Shown here: positions 31,380 through 44,614 of the stretch, one piece after another
Numbering within the stretch: position 1 is the stretch's first letter
Layout of the letters: every line of letters starts with the position of its first letter
Source: Limnanthes douglasii subsp. nivea
Lineage: Eukaryota; Streptophyta; Magnoliopsida; Brassicales; Limnanthaceae
DNA length: 64,000 bases
Assembly (NCBI GenBank): GCA_036936605.1
Contig: JAUPFV010000002.1
Coordinates: forward strand, 267,848,770-267,912,769
Reading direction: 5' to 3'
Position numbers and translations under genes: made by a program
Notes under the pieces: generated by a model
Database searches by the model: none
What the model was told of the DNA's origin: nothing
The model's input: the letters and a program-made list of their open reading frames with translations, nothing else

Positions 31380-32103
31380 CTTTGAAGAACTACATGTGTT
31401 ATTTTAAAACTTGGTAAGCCGACTTGTGTTGCCCTTTGAAGTGATCTTATTCCCATTATTTAACCAACCAATGACGAAAAGAAACTATATCTTCCACAAT
31501 TTGTCAGCTTCTAATAGGTCATCCATAAATTTTTACTCATTACCTATGTTATAGAGTAAAAAGGGATTCAAGAATTTTGAGATAACCCAGCAATGACAGC
31601 GAATCGTTCCATTGGCATTCAAATTTTTGATAACCTAAATTTCATGATACATGAAATCAAAGTAAACTAAGTATTAGGCCTAGCCTGGCTTGGGCCCAAT
31701 TCCACAAAATTTGAAATAGTTAACAATTTTTGTATCCAAGGGAAACCAGAGGCCCTAGTTCAACACGTGAGGATAAATAGCTAACTCATTTGAACACAAA
31801 ATTATGGAATTTTCTCCTTGTGTGGGTAACCGAACCTTTACCTCTTTCAGAAATCCCCATTTCTCACATATGAAATTTAGCTCCTTATCTTGGAACCTTT
31901 TGAAAGTTGGGCCGTACATGTCAAACCAATGATAATGGAAATGTGTTTGCCTCTTCTTCAGTTGCTTTAGACTTACCACCTTCACCACATTTGACCTTAG
32001 AATTCTTCTTCTTAACAGAGTTTTTAGTCTCAACATTCTCCCCGGATTTACCAGATGTCTCTAGATGAGATCTCTCACTTATATTTTCATCTTCATATGC
32101 CAA
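31380..32103 (-). pseudogene. Decayed Transposase_28-like transposon ORF
   Basis: Minus-strand pieces in broken frames: a Lys/Glu-rich start (MAYEDENISERSHLETSG), then FQDKELNFICEKWGFLKEV, SNELAIYPHVLN, and a G-L-W-F-P-LDTKIVNYFKF block. They end with a D-D-L-L-E-A-D block and an N-x-N-K-I-T-S-K-G-N block that parallel the nested LARD at 21350-21460. This is a relative of the LARD in opposite orientation; LTRs were not identified. Confidence 0.45.
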
Positions 32104-33368
32104 CTCCCTCAGATTGGATCCCTAAGGTTTTGTCTAATGAAAGATATTACCTATTTCTCTGTTTAGTTGGTATGATGGCGAATCAAGAAATGTTGAGTAT
32201 GTTGGGTGGTTTCCTGGTCCAATAAGGTGGGTTTGTGTGAATTTTACCACGTCTAATCAAGCTTGGAGGTGAGTTCCTCTCTATATCGAAGCTAAAAGAT
32301 TTAAATATAGAGGCCCTTCTACGACTACTTGCTCTCTGGGATTGTGTTGGACTTGATGAACAACTTCTTGAAGTAAAAGATTGAGCGGTGGATGAAGGTT
32401 CTAATGGGATACTGTGTCTGTTGTATGGATAGACACCCCCATAGTGAATCATTTGAGAGAAAATGACTATGCCTTTGGATGTGGGCGATCTTGCAGCCAA
32501 ACTAACTCTCTTATTCTCCTCGTCTTTCAAACACAACTAGTTGGTTAAAATAGTTCTGGCAGTGAACATAAAAACTGAAAAATATCACCGGAGGTTGAGT
32601 TTTCGGTAGTGATAGTGGTGTAAGGTAAATAAAATACGGTCGACGACTAGCTTTGCGGTGACCAGATAACTTCTCTTCTCTCTCTACAAGTAAAGTTTCT
32701 CTCTTTATAAATTTCAATAATAAGAGAATAAAAGGGAACTTATATAAGAAGTTGTAGAAGACCATCATACTTGGTTTTAGAGAAGTGGAAAAACCAGAAA
32801 TGGCAATAATATCTAGAGGAGTGAAAATGTTTCTACCTGTTAACATGCCTCACTGATGTCTGAACAAAATCGTGCATCTAATGAACAAAGGACACATGTC
32901 TAGGGATGCATCCAGTTAAAAGCTAAATCGTGCGTCTAATGATTAAGATCACATTTTAATTTTTGATAATTATTGGACTAAAACTAAAAAATATGTAGAC
33001 CTTTAGTATGTTTGTAGTTATGTGGTATTTTTTTTATTTCGCATGTTTCACGTTTGCCAAACTCGTTTGAATGAATAAGGAGTCAGTATATATCCAAAGT
33101 GATCCTTATGAATGACATGTAAAGTTTTTATAATTTTATGGTAAATGATATTGCATGCATCAATATGCCTAAAACAATATTATAAACACAAGATTTTTAT
33201 ATGCGTCTTGGATATTAAGCTTCGATCTAGGAAAATCAACACACACAAAAATTTAGTTAACGCCATTAAGTATAACCAAGATTGTTTTTTTCTGAAACTT
33301 GTACAAGTAGAATCTAAATTAAACGGGTTTAACCAAATTTCCAAGTTAGTGGTTGTGTTCCATCGTAC
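32104..33368. other. No recognised gene
   Basis: Minus-strand open frames at 32183-32536 and 32511-32846 have Ser/Arg-rich composition and no recognisable domain. They probably belong to the decayed transposon nearby. The rest, to 33368, is AT-rich. Confidence 0.35.
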
Positions 33369-33810
33369 GACCCAATATTAAATGGGATTTGGCCATTTGG
33401 CCAAGTCAGGGTCATACTCATTAGTGTGACCCCGTATTAAATATGACATAGACTTTTGGCCAAGTCATGAGTCACACACCCTTGCGCGAACCCGTATTAA
33501 AATACTAAGTCATGGGTCATGATACTTTGCTTGTCGCAGTGTTAATTTGGTCTGAACCAGGTTACAATACTTTGTGCGACCCCGTATTAATTAAGACTTG
33601 ACTGCTATTCCAAGTCAAAGGTCACGATGCCATGCATGATCCTAAGTTAATTTAGATTTGGAAGTTTAGCCAAGTAATTGATCACAATGTTTTGTGCGAC
33701 CTCATGCTAAATATGATTTGGACTTTTTGTAAGTATTTGGTTGCGATGCTTCACGCGACTCCGTCTTAAATATGACTTGGCCATTGGTTCAAGTAAAGGG
33801 TCGCATGATC
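33369..33810. repeat. ~60-bp imperfect tandem repeat
   Basis: A unit containing GCGACCCCGTATTAA, a TATGACTTGG-like block and CCAAGTCA recurs with the TTAA mark ending near 33381, 33440, 33500, 33590, 33650, 33710 and 33769. The spacing is 59-60 bp, with one shortened pair of units between 33500 and 33590. Confidence 0.75.
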
Positions 33811-34899
33811 CTTTATAAAGATGGGCACACGTATTTTTCCAATCATGAGATTATTGTTGGGACACGATCCTTTAGAAGGTCTCGGTTGTTTAGTTTGCTG
33901 CTAGAGCTTATTCGTACTGTATCAGAAAGTACCATGAAGAAGTCCCCAAACTTCCTTGATGGCCCAGGTAGATAAAAAAATAAAAGTGGTCGAGACTAAG
34001 TTGGTCAGACTTATATAGGTTCCAAGTATCTATTAAACAGAAGTTCAAATGTGAAATCTTCTGCTTGATGCTCCTAAGGGTTGAGATAACACAACCAATC
34101 TCAAGGCTTTCAGGGCAAGCGTATAACTAACTATAATAATAACATTTGGAAGCTGGAGTGGTTCATATGAGAACCCTACACTTAGTAAAAACCTAGGGGT
34201 AAATTATGAAGGCCAAAATAAATGGTTAAATTCGAAAAACCCGAAAATATGTGGACTTCTAAAAAGACGTGATACAAGGACAAGTTATGAAAGTTCCATA
34301 ATGATGTATGACGATATACCCAAAACAGTATAGATTTGAAAGATGAGCTGCATAACACAATTGATAAAGAAAAATGGTGGAGTTTATTAGATAGAAACCA
34401 AGGGCCGAGCCATATAGTTGTTGAACCCGTAAGGGCCTTGGAAAAGTTGTCCATCCTTGCCAGATTGGATGAGTACTTGGATCCATACCAAACCGATTGG
34501 TCATTCTTACAATATCAGGAGATGATACATTATCGGGTGCTGCTAATCTTCAAGGAAAATACATATAAAATACTTAGAAATATAGTATAAGGGTAAAAAA
34601 TTTACACACCTATATATGAACCCTTAACTTATAATTAGATTTGATGATGATGACATTTGAGGGGTTGTGGCACCGCATGAGAACACGATAATAATTATAG
34701 TTGAGATAAAAACGATAACATTTATAAGGCTTGTGGTAGATACTGATTGACTAAAATGTTATTTAAAAATACATATGAAAAGATGTGTTCGGTCTCGATA
34801 CTTACACCATTTACGATAATTTTAACTGGGTTTACCGGGACATGCCCCAATATTGGGAGAATTGAAACTGAGTGTGGTTTTGGGCCATTAGGAACATAA
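33811..34899. other. Probable 5' part of decayed gypsy element; no clear gene
   Basis: Open frames at 33772 and 34336 have no recognisable domain. Position upstream of a gypsy protease/RT remnant suggests leader or Gag sequence, but no Gag motif or LTR could be read. Confidence 0.3.
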
Positions 34900-36780
34900 A
34901 AAGCATGTATAGTGTATGTTGATGATAGTAGATGCTTTATCCTCATACAGTGCTATGTTTGGCAGACCATGCTTGGAACAATTGCAGATAATAGTTTCAA
35001 TGGTGCATTAATACCTTCTTTAAATAGTCAATGACTAAGTTGATGTAATCTGAAGCAGTTAGATAATAAAATGGGGGGGTGTTATTCAGCCTCCCCATCC
35101 CTTAAGAAATATTAACTACTATGGGGTCAATTATAATTCATTATTTGGATTATCCAAGAGAGACCTCTCACCTAGTTGAGCTTAGGGAAGAAGTGGAATC
35201 CATCACAAGGGAAGAGAACCAAAACTTTTGTCTTGGTTAGGACGTGCCTACCAGTTACAAACATGAGTTACTATATTTTTTTATAAAAAAACTTGGATAT
35301 CCTTACCTAAAGTTCCTAATACGTAATAAGAGTCCGAACAAAATGATGTACCAAAAACTTTCCATTTATAGAAGGTTTAGTCATATTAAACAGACGATAA
35401 GACCATTATCCCACGAGAAGGCAAAAGTAGCGGTAGGCCACTCACTGAAGTAAGGCATATTTGAGAATAATTCTACCAAATACCAACAACCAATCCAGTC
35501 ATAGCCAAGAAAAATAAAAATAAGTGGTGGATATGTGTTGACTTCGTAGAGTTTAATAAAATATGCCCAAAAGATTATTTTCCTTTCTTATTCATTAAAC
35601 AGTTGGTGGATGTAATTTCTGTGGAATAAAATATTATCTTTTATGGATGTATATTTGGGATACAATCAAATCTTAATGCATGAAGTAGATTATGAAATCC
35701 AACATTCATCATAGAGCGAGGGTTGCATTGTTACAAGGTTATGCCTTTCAAGCTCAAAACCGCCGGGGCTACATATCAAAGGTTGGATAATAATACCTTC
35801 TCAAACAAATTTGGTCATAACCCTACAAGCCTATATCTATGTCATGTTGTTCATAAAAAAACCATGATATAGATCACCTGGTAAACCTTGTCAAGACTTC
35901 TGCAAAACTTTCAAATGGTTAAGCTGAAGCTTCATTAAAATAAACATACTTTTAATGTGAGAATGAAAAAGTTTACGTGATACATAATTTGGTAAAACAT
36001 GGATAGACGTGAACCTTATATAAGTTTCAAACTTGGTTGTAATGGAGCCACCAGAGAACATTAAAGAAGTACAAATATTGATAGGAAGGTTAGTTGTTCT
36101 AAATGAATTCATTTATAGCTCTTCAGATAAGTGTCATCCATTTTTTAGTTATTTAAAGGGGTTGGTAGATCCAATTGGACTAAGCCTTCAACAAAATCAA
36201 AGATTTCATAGCCTAAAGTTGGGTTAGTTGTTATTTATGTATTTGGTTGTGTCAGATCATGCAGTTAGTGCAGTGTTGATTATAGAAGATGGAAATACAC
36301 CCAGAGCTATATATTATGTTAGTAAGTCGATGCTAAAGGATGAAACGTGTTACTTACCTTTAGAAGAAATTTTCATGGCTTCAGTAATAGCGACTAAAAA
36401 TACAAGGCCTTAATTATAGGTTCATACCATAATCGTGAAAACTCAATTCCCTCTAAAACAAATGTACTACAAAAGCTTGGAATATATGGTATAATGACTA
36501 GATGGCCACTTTAGTTAGGAGACATTGACATCAAATTTGAGCCTCAAATGACGTGGTAGGTATGGAGATCTAGTCAAAAGGACCCATATCTTTGGTAGAC
36601 CACTCTGAAATGACATGGAAGGTTTGGACATATGGAATAAGAAATAACATGGGTTCTAGTGCATTGGTGCAGTTAATATCACATTAGGAATAAATAATAA
36701 ACCATATCATCAAGTTTATAATCACTACATCCAACAATAAGGCATAATAGGAAGCTATAATAGTTGGAGTGAGACTCACC
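34900..36780 (+). pseudogene. Ty3/gypsy pol remnant (protease end, RT, RNase H)
   Basis: In broken frames: SSYSAMFGRPCLEQLQIIVS (end of the aspartic protease region, near 34940); a V-D-F block with N-K-I-CPKDYF (RT, about 35540-35585); FMDVYLGYNQI (about 35640, for the family's FMDAFSGYNQI); CYKVMPFKL and AGATYQRL (35730-35785); PPENIKEVQILIGRLVVLNEF (36044-36110); VSDHAVSAVLI and YYVSKSMLKDET (RNase H, 36245-36345); and a T-S-N-N-K-A motif near 36730. Gene order and motifs are gypsy (Tat/Athila-like). It has many stops and no visible LTRs. Confidence 0.8.
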
Positions 36781-37359
36781 CTCTCATTGCACTACCTCTT
36801 TTTTCTTGTCTTCCTTTCAACCATTCCAAAAAAAAACCTCGTACTTGTTTTTCATTATTTATGAAACTAAAATTAAGTGACAATCCATGAGTCTTACATT
36901 TAAAACTAACAAGTTGTTTTTACAAAAAGCTAAAAGATAACGATAGCAGATCTTTCACAAAGTAAAAAAAGGTTTCGTAGATGCCTATAAACTTTACTTA
37001 CTAACAAAAGTTTGGTGAATACAACTCAATTAAAAAGGTAAAATAACAATTATGTTACAAAATATGAGATTACTTGTATCACAACGAAAAAAGCTACATA
37101 CTCCCTCGAAATAAAATATCATACAACAAGAAAACAGGTTTACAAGTATTAGGCAAGAATGGTTCACAATCACATACCTTGACCCTCAACGTGAGCCCTA
37201 CTTGCATGCTTTACCTTTATCTTGGGATGACGCTTTGGGAGGAACGGAGTAGGAAGAGCTAACATCTACCTCAATCTTATAGACTATAATAACTTGAGCT
37301 TCGAGCTTATTCACTTCTTGTTTGGTGTATGTCTACCAATCTCTCATTCTAAAATCATG

Positions 37360-38670
37360 GTATCATGATATATTAAACCTTTCCAAAATCCTAACTAGTC
37401 GCTCATCTGAGAGTCGGTTAGGAGAACAGTAAGGGATAAAAGAGGTAGTGAAATGAGAGGGTGTAATGTCAGAATCAAAATTAGCATTAATGTCAGACAA
37501 TTGGGAGGTCCTAGCAAAGGAATCAAATGATACATCGAGAAAAAATGACACATTGTAGCGCAAAAGCCCCTCAAAATGAGAACCAAATCTCACATCGGGA
37601 TAAAGATTACGCTTCGATTGAACGGTTGTAGCTTCACCCCATTAGAGGAAAACGTTCATGAAAGAAAACATTACTTTCTTTTGTTGTTTCTTAATTAGTC
37701 GAATTTCACGTAAACGTTGCTTCTCGGCCTCGTCGACACAAACCTTTATTAACCCTTTAAGTTGTTTCAGCTTCTTGATAGTAGCCATATGAACAACCTT
37801 CTTATTCACTAACTCATCCTTAAGCCTCTTAACCCTCGCTCGATAAGACTTTTTGGATTATTTCAAGGCAACCATGGTTTCTTTATGGCACAAAATTTTA
37901 GGTTCGACAAATCAAAGGACCTCATCGAGAACATATACCTCCCCTAATATAACAACATATTTGCCATCGGCAATATATTATTTTACGATAGCCACAATTA
38001 ACGAAACTCCCTCGTTAACCCACCTAAAATTATATGTAGAACTCTGATCTTCCAACATATCCCTCGCCTTTTCGACGTCATTCCCTTAGTATAACCTTTC
38101 TCTCTCCTTGATGTTTTGAGGATAATCAACAGGAGGACGAACAGATGTGTCGCCCGCATCTCGATAATGATTACGTTTGGGCTCGGCAAAACTGGAAGAC
38201 AAGGAAGCCGAAAAATTATGATTAACAACAATGGTCACTCGGTTGAGGTTGGTACCTCGGGAAGTGACTGAAGCCCTAAGACCGCATTGAGAAGAGTAAT
38301 AAAATAGAGGAGGAATCGTGCATGAAATTCTCCCTTGTGAAGAACTTTGACTATCTCATGATGATAAACTTCATGCGGAGTTTCACTAGGACATGAAACC
38401 CGAATAGAAAATATCATTGGGGATATCGTTCTTGCAACGATTTTTTAATTCCTTAGAAATATTAAAGGTAGATGTATGAAGACCTGGGGTGCCCCAACCT
38501 TGGCACAAGTTATCGTTGCACAAAGGAAGCCTCTTGCTAATAGAGTAGTAATGGTTGTAATCACCGGAAATCTCTGGTTCTTCTCTGAAGAGAACCTCTA
38601 GGGAATCCAAACGACGAGTATCATCTACCACGCACGAATCAAGTCCTAGGGTATTCCCTTCTTCTGACAT
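37360..38670 (-). pseudogene. Coiled-coil transposon ORF remnant
   Basis: The minus strand starts near 38670 (MSEEGNTLGLDSCVVDDTRR). One frame change near 38400 gives SCPSETPHEVYHHEIVKVL and LLNAVLGLQSLPEVP. A Lys-rich heptad-like stretch follows (about 37690-37850: RVKRLKDELVNKK, IKKLKQLKGLIKV), then a tail with YPDVRFGSHFEGLLRYNV. The N-terminal globular region, coiled coil and Y-P-D tail resemble plant putative gypsy-type transposon proteins, but this is inference. No catalytic domain is present. Confidence 0.4.
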
Positions 38671-40099
38671 AATTCTTAAAGAGATAAAATAAGAAAATAG
38701 AAAGTATGGTCTAAATGAAAATGAGAAGTGAAATAATGAGACGACGAAGTATTTAATTAAATAAAAAAGCGGTATGTGAAGACGAGACTTAAAAATTAAT
38801 ATATATAATGAGTAAGAATAGGAAAAAGAATCAATATGCTATTATGCGATATCACCTCGGAGAAAAGATGAACCGCGATTTGGAATAATACTCAATTATT
38901 CTGATGCCAAGAAACAGAGTGGGAGGAGTTACCGATACAACACAAATAAGTCTGAGGTGAGTTAAGTGAGCCCAAACCCAAAAACTCGACTTCAGTGCGA
39001 GACACGTCGACCTGACAGCCTTAAGCGACCACATGGTCACCTAAGGCCAAATATGACTTGGCATGGCGGTCTTAAGAGACCACTTGACCACATATGATGA
39101 CAATGTACATAAGCTGATTTGAATTTGTACGAAAAGGCTTCCCCCATGACATAGCTCCATCTGGAAAAGCGTCTGGTAGACCAGGAAATGTTGCACCAAT
39201 TAGAAGCCAATGACCTTAGACGTTTCTATATTAGGGCTACTATATATTAAGTTAAGGTAGCATTAGTGAGGTTGGTGAAAGCTAGAGATAACACAATAGC
39301 GACATCAAGGTATATTGCTTTGTAATTCATAATACAAATGATACATAAGTGTTCTTTTTAAAAAACTATTTCAAGTTCATACAATTTTCTACTACAGATG
39401 TTTGTTTGTTCAAATTCTTTTGGTTATATAAGTTAGAGTGATTTTTGCCTCACTATTGATGATAATTAAATATATCGACAAAACATACGGCATTTGTCCA
39501 ATAAGTGTAATTCCACCATTTTTCTTGTTGTTATTTGATAAACAAATATATTTATCTATGGGTATTGTACTCAAAGGTACTCAACACTAATATTTACTAT
39601 TATTTACAACTCTAACTAGCATTGTTACCTATCTAGTATCTAATTTTTATACTTAACTCTCAGTTAATATCTAATATTTTAATAATACCCTAAATACCCC
39701 CAAACAACTATATAAACTTTTTTTAAGAAAGCCTTTATTTTAGAAAGAGAAGTAACTTTAAAAGTTTTTCTCCCTTCTTTCAAATATCCAACCTTTAAAT
39801 AGAGAGAGAAAGTATACCTAGCCAGATTTGATACCGATTTTACATACGCGATAAGGAGTCAGATTGGCGATCGGTGAATACATATAACACATTCGTCAAA
39901 TATTTTATTTCACTTTCTTGAGGGTGTGAGATAACGGTTTCGTATAACAGATTCGAGATAACGATCTTGTAAAACATATTCGAGATATCAATTTCATAAT
40001 ATTAAGACTTTATCTCTTTTCTTTTTCTAATTAGTTATAAACTCATTCTAATATGTATTATCTTGAGTTAGGATTTAATTTTAGGCTATGAAATATTTA
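38671..40099. other. AT-rich spacer, no gene
   Basis: No coding domain was recognised. Around 39890-40000 short direct repeats of ATTCGAGATA/AACGAT type occur. Confidence 0.45.
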
Positions 40100-40349
40100 G
40101 GAAATCGATTTTGCAGTTTGTAGGTATGGTATTAGAAGATGTGAGATATTGGGATTAGAATGCGTGAGATGTGTGAGGTATTTAACTTGAGACTTTGCAT
40201 AGTTACCATACGTTTCACATGCGATATATTTATGCATGCATAACAATGTTGATATTTGCAAGACTACACTGAACAAATGCGAGACTATAACAGATTTTGT
40301 ACGATATTTGCAAGACTATATGATGATTTATATGGAATATGTGATAATT

Positions 40350-40427
40350 GGGCATGTATCATAGATGCGATAGATGGGCATGTATCATAGATGCAAGACA
40401 TGGTCATGCATCATAGATGCGAGACGT
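40350..40427. repeat. Three 26-bp tandem units
   Basis: GGGCATGTATCATAGATGCG and variants occur at 40350, 40376 and 40402, each ending in a GCRAKA/GAGAC-like word. This is the clearest surviving tandem part of the GAGAC tract. Confidence 0.8.
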
Positions 40428-43109
40428 ATCTAGTCACTCAAGCCCGAGATATGAGACACATTTGGTATAATACTAAGTGTACATTTTCAAACAAAATGGT
40501 CACTGTGGAATCATTCCTCTTACTTAGTTAGAAGACATTAAAAGTATCCACAAGTATGTTGAAAGTAGATGGGATGCGTTGGTTATAGGTAATTATTGTA
40601 TAACCTACTTTTGTAGTGATAATACGAATTGTTTATTTTCGATTGAAACCAATTTTATGGGTTTTTGCAATCATTGCTTGATGTTGAGCATTTAAAAATT
40701 ATTATTTTTCATATAGAATAACATACGGTTAATATGGTTGCTGAATAAGTACATAACGATTCTAGCTTAAGTTTATTTGAAGCCTCAAATAATTAGTTGA
40801 TTAGTTGGGAGAGTACTTTTGGTTTAAGTTTTTCTATCATAAGAAAAAACACCTTGTTACTATTGGTTGGGTTGCTGCAACTACATATATTTGGAAAGTT
40901 TTTTATTAAGGTATTGCAGCTTTAAGGTTAACTTTATGTCGTGATACCTTATAACATGGTTTTTGTTCCAAATATATGCATATCACAAAAATAATTGTTG
41001 ATTGAGAAAGTACAGTCTCAAAGAGATGTAAATAGAGACGTTATTGATCACTTGACTTTTCCACTGGCTTCATGGTCATCAAGTGGTTTGTTGACCTGCA
41101 TATTTGCAGCACCTATTTTTTCCAAAGAAAGTGGGAAACATTTATCATTTGATTTGATTGGTAAAGAGATTCAAGATTCTATTGTATCAAACTAAACTGT
41201 GACAACGACTAGTGTGATTTTTTTTGCTAAACGGGACTACACTTTATAAATTTATTACCGTCTCTCATAAAATTCTTTAAAGAAATCTAGGATCGAAGTT
41301 TACAAAAATATTTGTACTTTGTTACGAGTGACTATCATATGAAATATACTATGGAAAACAATTTCAAGCAGTGTTTCGTAGCTTTCGGGTCTTGTCTTCA
41401 AGATTTTCAGTTTTGCCATTCACTTTTATTTTCCGATAGAATCTCTTTTATCAGAAAATATAGAGAAAGTATTGCTTGCTGCGATAGAAATAATGCTAAC
41501 AATAGGAAGTTTTATTTTTTTCAGTTTCTTATTTATGCAATTATAATTTTAATATTATGTGTTCTTGAAGATACCACCCTATATGAATTTTCTTGAATTA
41601 CATGTGAGACCAATTATTTTCTTATATGCTATATTCGAGACCAACAATAACATGCATGCAAGACCAACAAAATATTTACATGAAATATGTGAGACTTTAG
41701 TATTTCATCATTGATTCATGTGAGAACACTATTTAGTATCTCATACATCCTTCACATGATACACACCAATATGACTTAATACACGAGACATGTGAGATAA
41801 ACTACAGTTACTCATACAAGACGTGAGAAAAATATAATTGTTTGACCCATATAGAGATAGATGTGAGTCATAATGATTTTGTATATGATAGACGTGATAC
41901 CATTATATAATATATATACTTGATGCAAGCCCAACATTTACTATACATGCAAGATGCAATACCTTAGTATATTATTAATCCTTCATACGGGACAAGTCTA
42001 AAGTAGCTCTACCTTACCAACATGCGAGATATATGATATTTTATGTAAGATATGCGAGAAATGCTATACCAATCATGCAAGTCATGACCAAATATCTTTG
42101 TGAGATCTATAAAATGATAGTTCCAAAACTTAATACATGATACCATTTCAATTTGTTTTTTAGGTATTTTTCATATTTTATTTAGTATTGTTGGTTATGC
42201 TGACAATTGGCATGGGTTTTCAAATAGGTTGAAACCTCATTTGTTTGAACGTCAAATCATATTTATTTTCAGGTCGTCATTTGCGTATCATTAATATTGT
42301 TTCTGTATTGTATCCAAAATGTTAACATGTTATTATATTTTCCATCTTGTTCATAATATTAGGTATTCTCTCAGTCGCCCAGATCCCAAGTTTAAGCCTA
42401 TGAGGGTTTTTAGGTTTTAAAAAGTGCTTATGCTCCAACAGTAGACATGTTTTATGAAATGATTAAACTGTATATTAGTGAAACAATTAGAGAATTATTT
42501 ACTCTCTTGATAATGATGTATAATAAACATGATTTTTTGGATGATATATCAGCTTATACAGATAATGATTGTTCTCTTTTGCGCTTTTGTGGGGTTAATC
42601 GTTGAGGTTGTCCAGGTTGGGGTTCTTCTGCTTTTTGGCTGACTAGTACTGCTTCTGGTTGCTGTAAATAAGGTTAAAATAAAAATAAACAACAAAAGTG
42701 AGAGTATTCAATAAAGAAAGCAACATACAAGACTCTTGAAAATGTTATAATGCGGGGCTTGTATTTGAAAATAGGTGAGACCATTTATAATGGGATACTT
42801 GTATAAGCACACACGAAAGATGCAAAATGCGATACTAGTGCAATATTATAATGCGATACTTTTATTAACAAATAAACGACATCAATTAGAAAAAATGAGG
42901 CGAGAATAATTATAAGAGAAGAAGCAAACCTTGTAATATTGGACATCAAGAAACATGTAATCAATTCATACGAGACAAGAATGACATAGTCATGCGAACC
43001 AATACAATATAATCATCAGACATAGAATATGCGAGGCTTATAATACTTACCTGTGGTGAAGTAGTTTTCCTTGGTTTATCTGGTGTGTTTTGTTGTTTTG
43101 TTTGGCGTT

Positions 43110-43290
43110 GGTATTCTTGTTGGTGTCCTAGTTGTTTGACTGGTGGTATCACTTGGTGTTCTGGTAATACTGGTGGATGTTCTGGTGAGACTGGATGGTA
43201 TGGTTGGTGTTTTGGTGAGAGTATTAGGATCACTTGGTGTCCTGGTGAGACTGGTAGGATCACTTGATATTCTGGTAAGACCGATAGGTA
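43110..43290 (-). repeat. ~30-bp coding-phase minisatellite (Thr/Ser/Pro repeats)
   Basis: On the minus strand a 30-bp unit encodes repeats such as TPSDPTSLTR, then TPSDPNTLTK and diverged units. The plus unit is seen as GATCACTTGGTGTCCTGGTG and variants. The ~97-codon open frame (43076-43369) around it has no recognised domain. Confidence 0.65.
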
Positions 43291-44614
43291 TTCTGTGAGA
43301 CATGTGGGATCTTGTTATTGACTGGTGGTACTGATTGAATGGGTTTTGGATCACAAATGGTATAAACATTTATTTTTCAAAGTTTTGTAAATCCAAATGC
43401 TCTTGTAACTCGGATACCACTTTATCTTTCTTTTTTATCTGTAATTTCAAAATTAAAATATTTTAATATTGTGAGACTTTCATTGATAAAACGTGTGAGA
43501 CGTCAAGGATATGACGTGAGACATATTATTCATAGGAAACAAGTTATACAACGATTTGAGACTACAATGACAAAAAATAAAATATGCGAGACTGTAACAA
43601 ATAGAATAAAGATATGTGATAGTATTGCATATACATTCAGCGAATCTAGAGTAGAATACTACATGCAAGTCTGGACCAAATACTACATGTGAGACTAATA
43701 AAACTAAAGCATGGGATTCTAAAGAAAAATACTACATGAGAGACCACTTCAACTACGATATGTGAGACTACTATAACTATTAGTAAATCCGGACCTAAAA
43801 GCCTTCTTGTTTACAAATTCATACCGAATAGAAGTCTCGATCGGTTCATTTTTTGTAAGTACATGAATAAAAATTCACGATATACTAAGTAGACTCATAT
43901 CAATTTTTTCAGAATAAGTTTACTATAATTTTTAAACAATTTTGAACGTAAAATGTTCTTTCAAAACAAAATATGTTTGCATAGGTTTTAAATATCACAA
44001 CATATACAAACAGAGGTAAAGTACTTACTTTAGAGAAAATATATGAGATTATAATTGGTACAGTATAATGTTTAGTGTACCTTCATGAGACGTGTGAGAT
44101 CAAAATCATACATAGACATATAAAAGCTAGTAAAATATTATTAGACTCGAGATTATAAGCTAAAATCGATCATTTCAGGTTGGCTAGATCTTTTCAGGAG
44201 GATAAAAGTCACATTAGTAAAACCATTGCAAGAACAATGCAGTTATTGCTCAATTCTACTTTTCATATCTATTAAACTATCAAACTAAATAGATTAACCC
44301 TTAAAAGTGTCAATTTTTTTTATAGCCTTTGACCCTTCTGATCCAAAATATGAACTTCTTCAAAAGGAATTAAAATTTAACGCATTGATGACTCACCAAA
44401 CTATAAAATGTATATGGTATAAATTTGCAGTGGTTATATGGCTCCGAAATATCTAGTACACGGTCAGTCATTGGAGAAAGCCGATGCTTATAGCTAAGAT
44501 ATACTTGTTTTGGAGATTATTACAGGAAAATAGAACAACACAAGCAAAACCTCTGATTATTCGGATTGTCCGGTTACTACTGTAAGTAGATTATAAAATC
44601 TTTACATTTAATCC

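Larger units (their letters stand above)
40100..43770. repeat. Tract of degenerate GAGAC-containing short repeats
   Basis: Words like ATGCGAGAC, ATGTGAGAC, TGCAAGAC and TGCGATAC recur at irregular 15-60-bp spacing across 40100-40460, 41600-42130, 42740-43030 and 43470-43770. They are separated by ordinary AT-rich sequence (for example 40500-41590, where small open frames have no recognised domain). It reads like an ancient minisatellite that has decayed and been interrupted. Confidence 0.55.

Noticed and set aside
32183..32846. Two minus-strand genes of 111-117 codons
   Set aside because: No domain, no start context and overlapping frames; they lie next to a decayed transposon.
33369..33810. 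A CRISPR-like array
   Set aside because: The repeats are contiguous and degenerate with no unique spacers, and the genome is eukaryotic.
41000..41600. A Ulp1-protease or Mutator-type gene in the GAGAC tract
   Set aside because: A few residues are suggestive, but no catalytic triad or continuous frame could be read.
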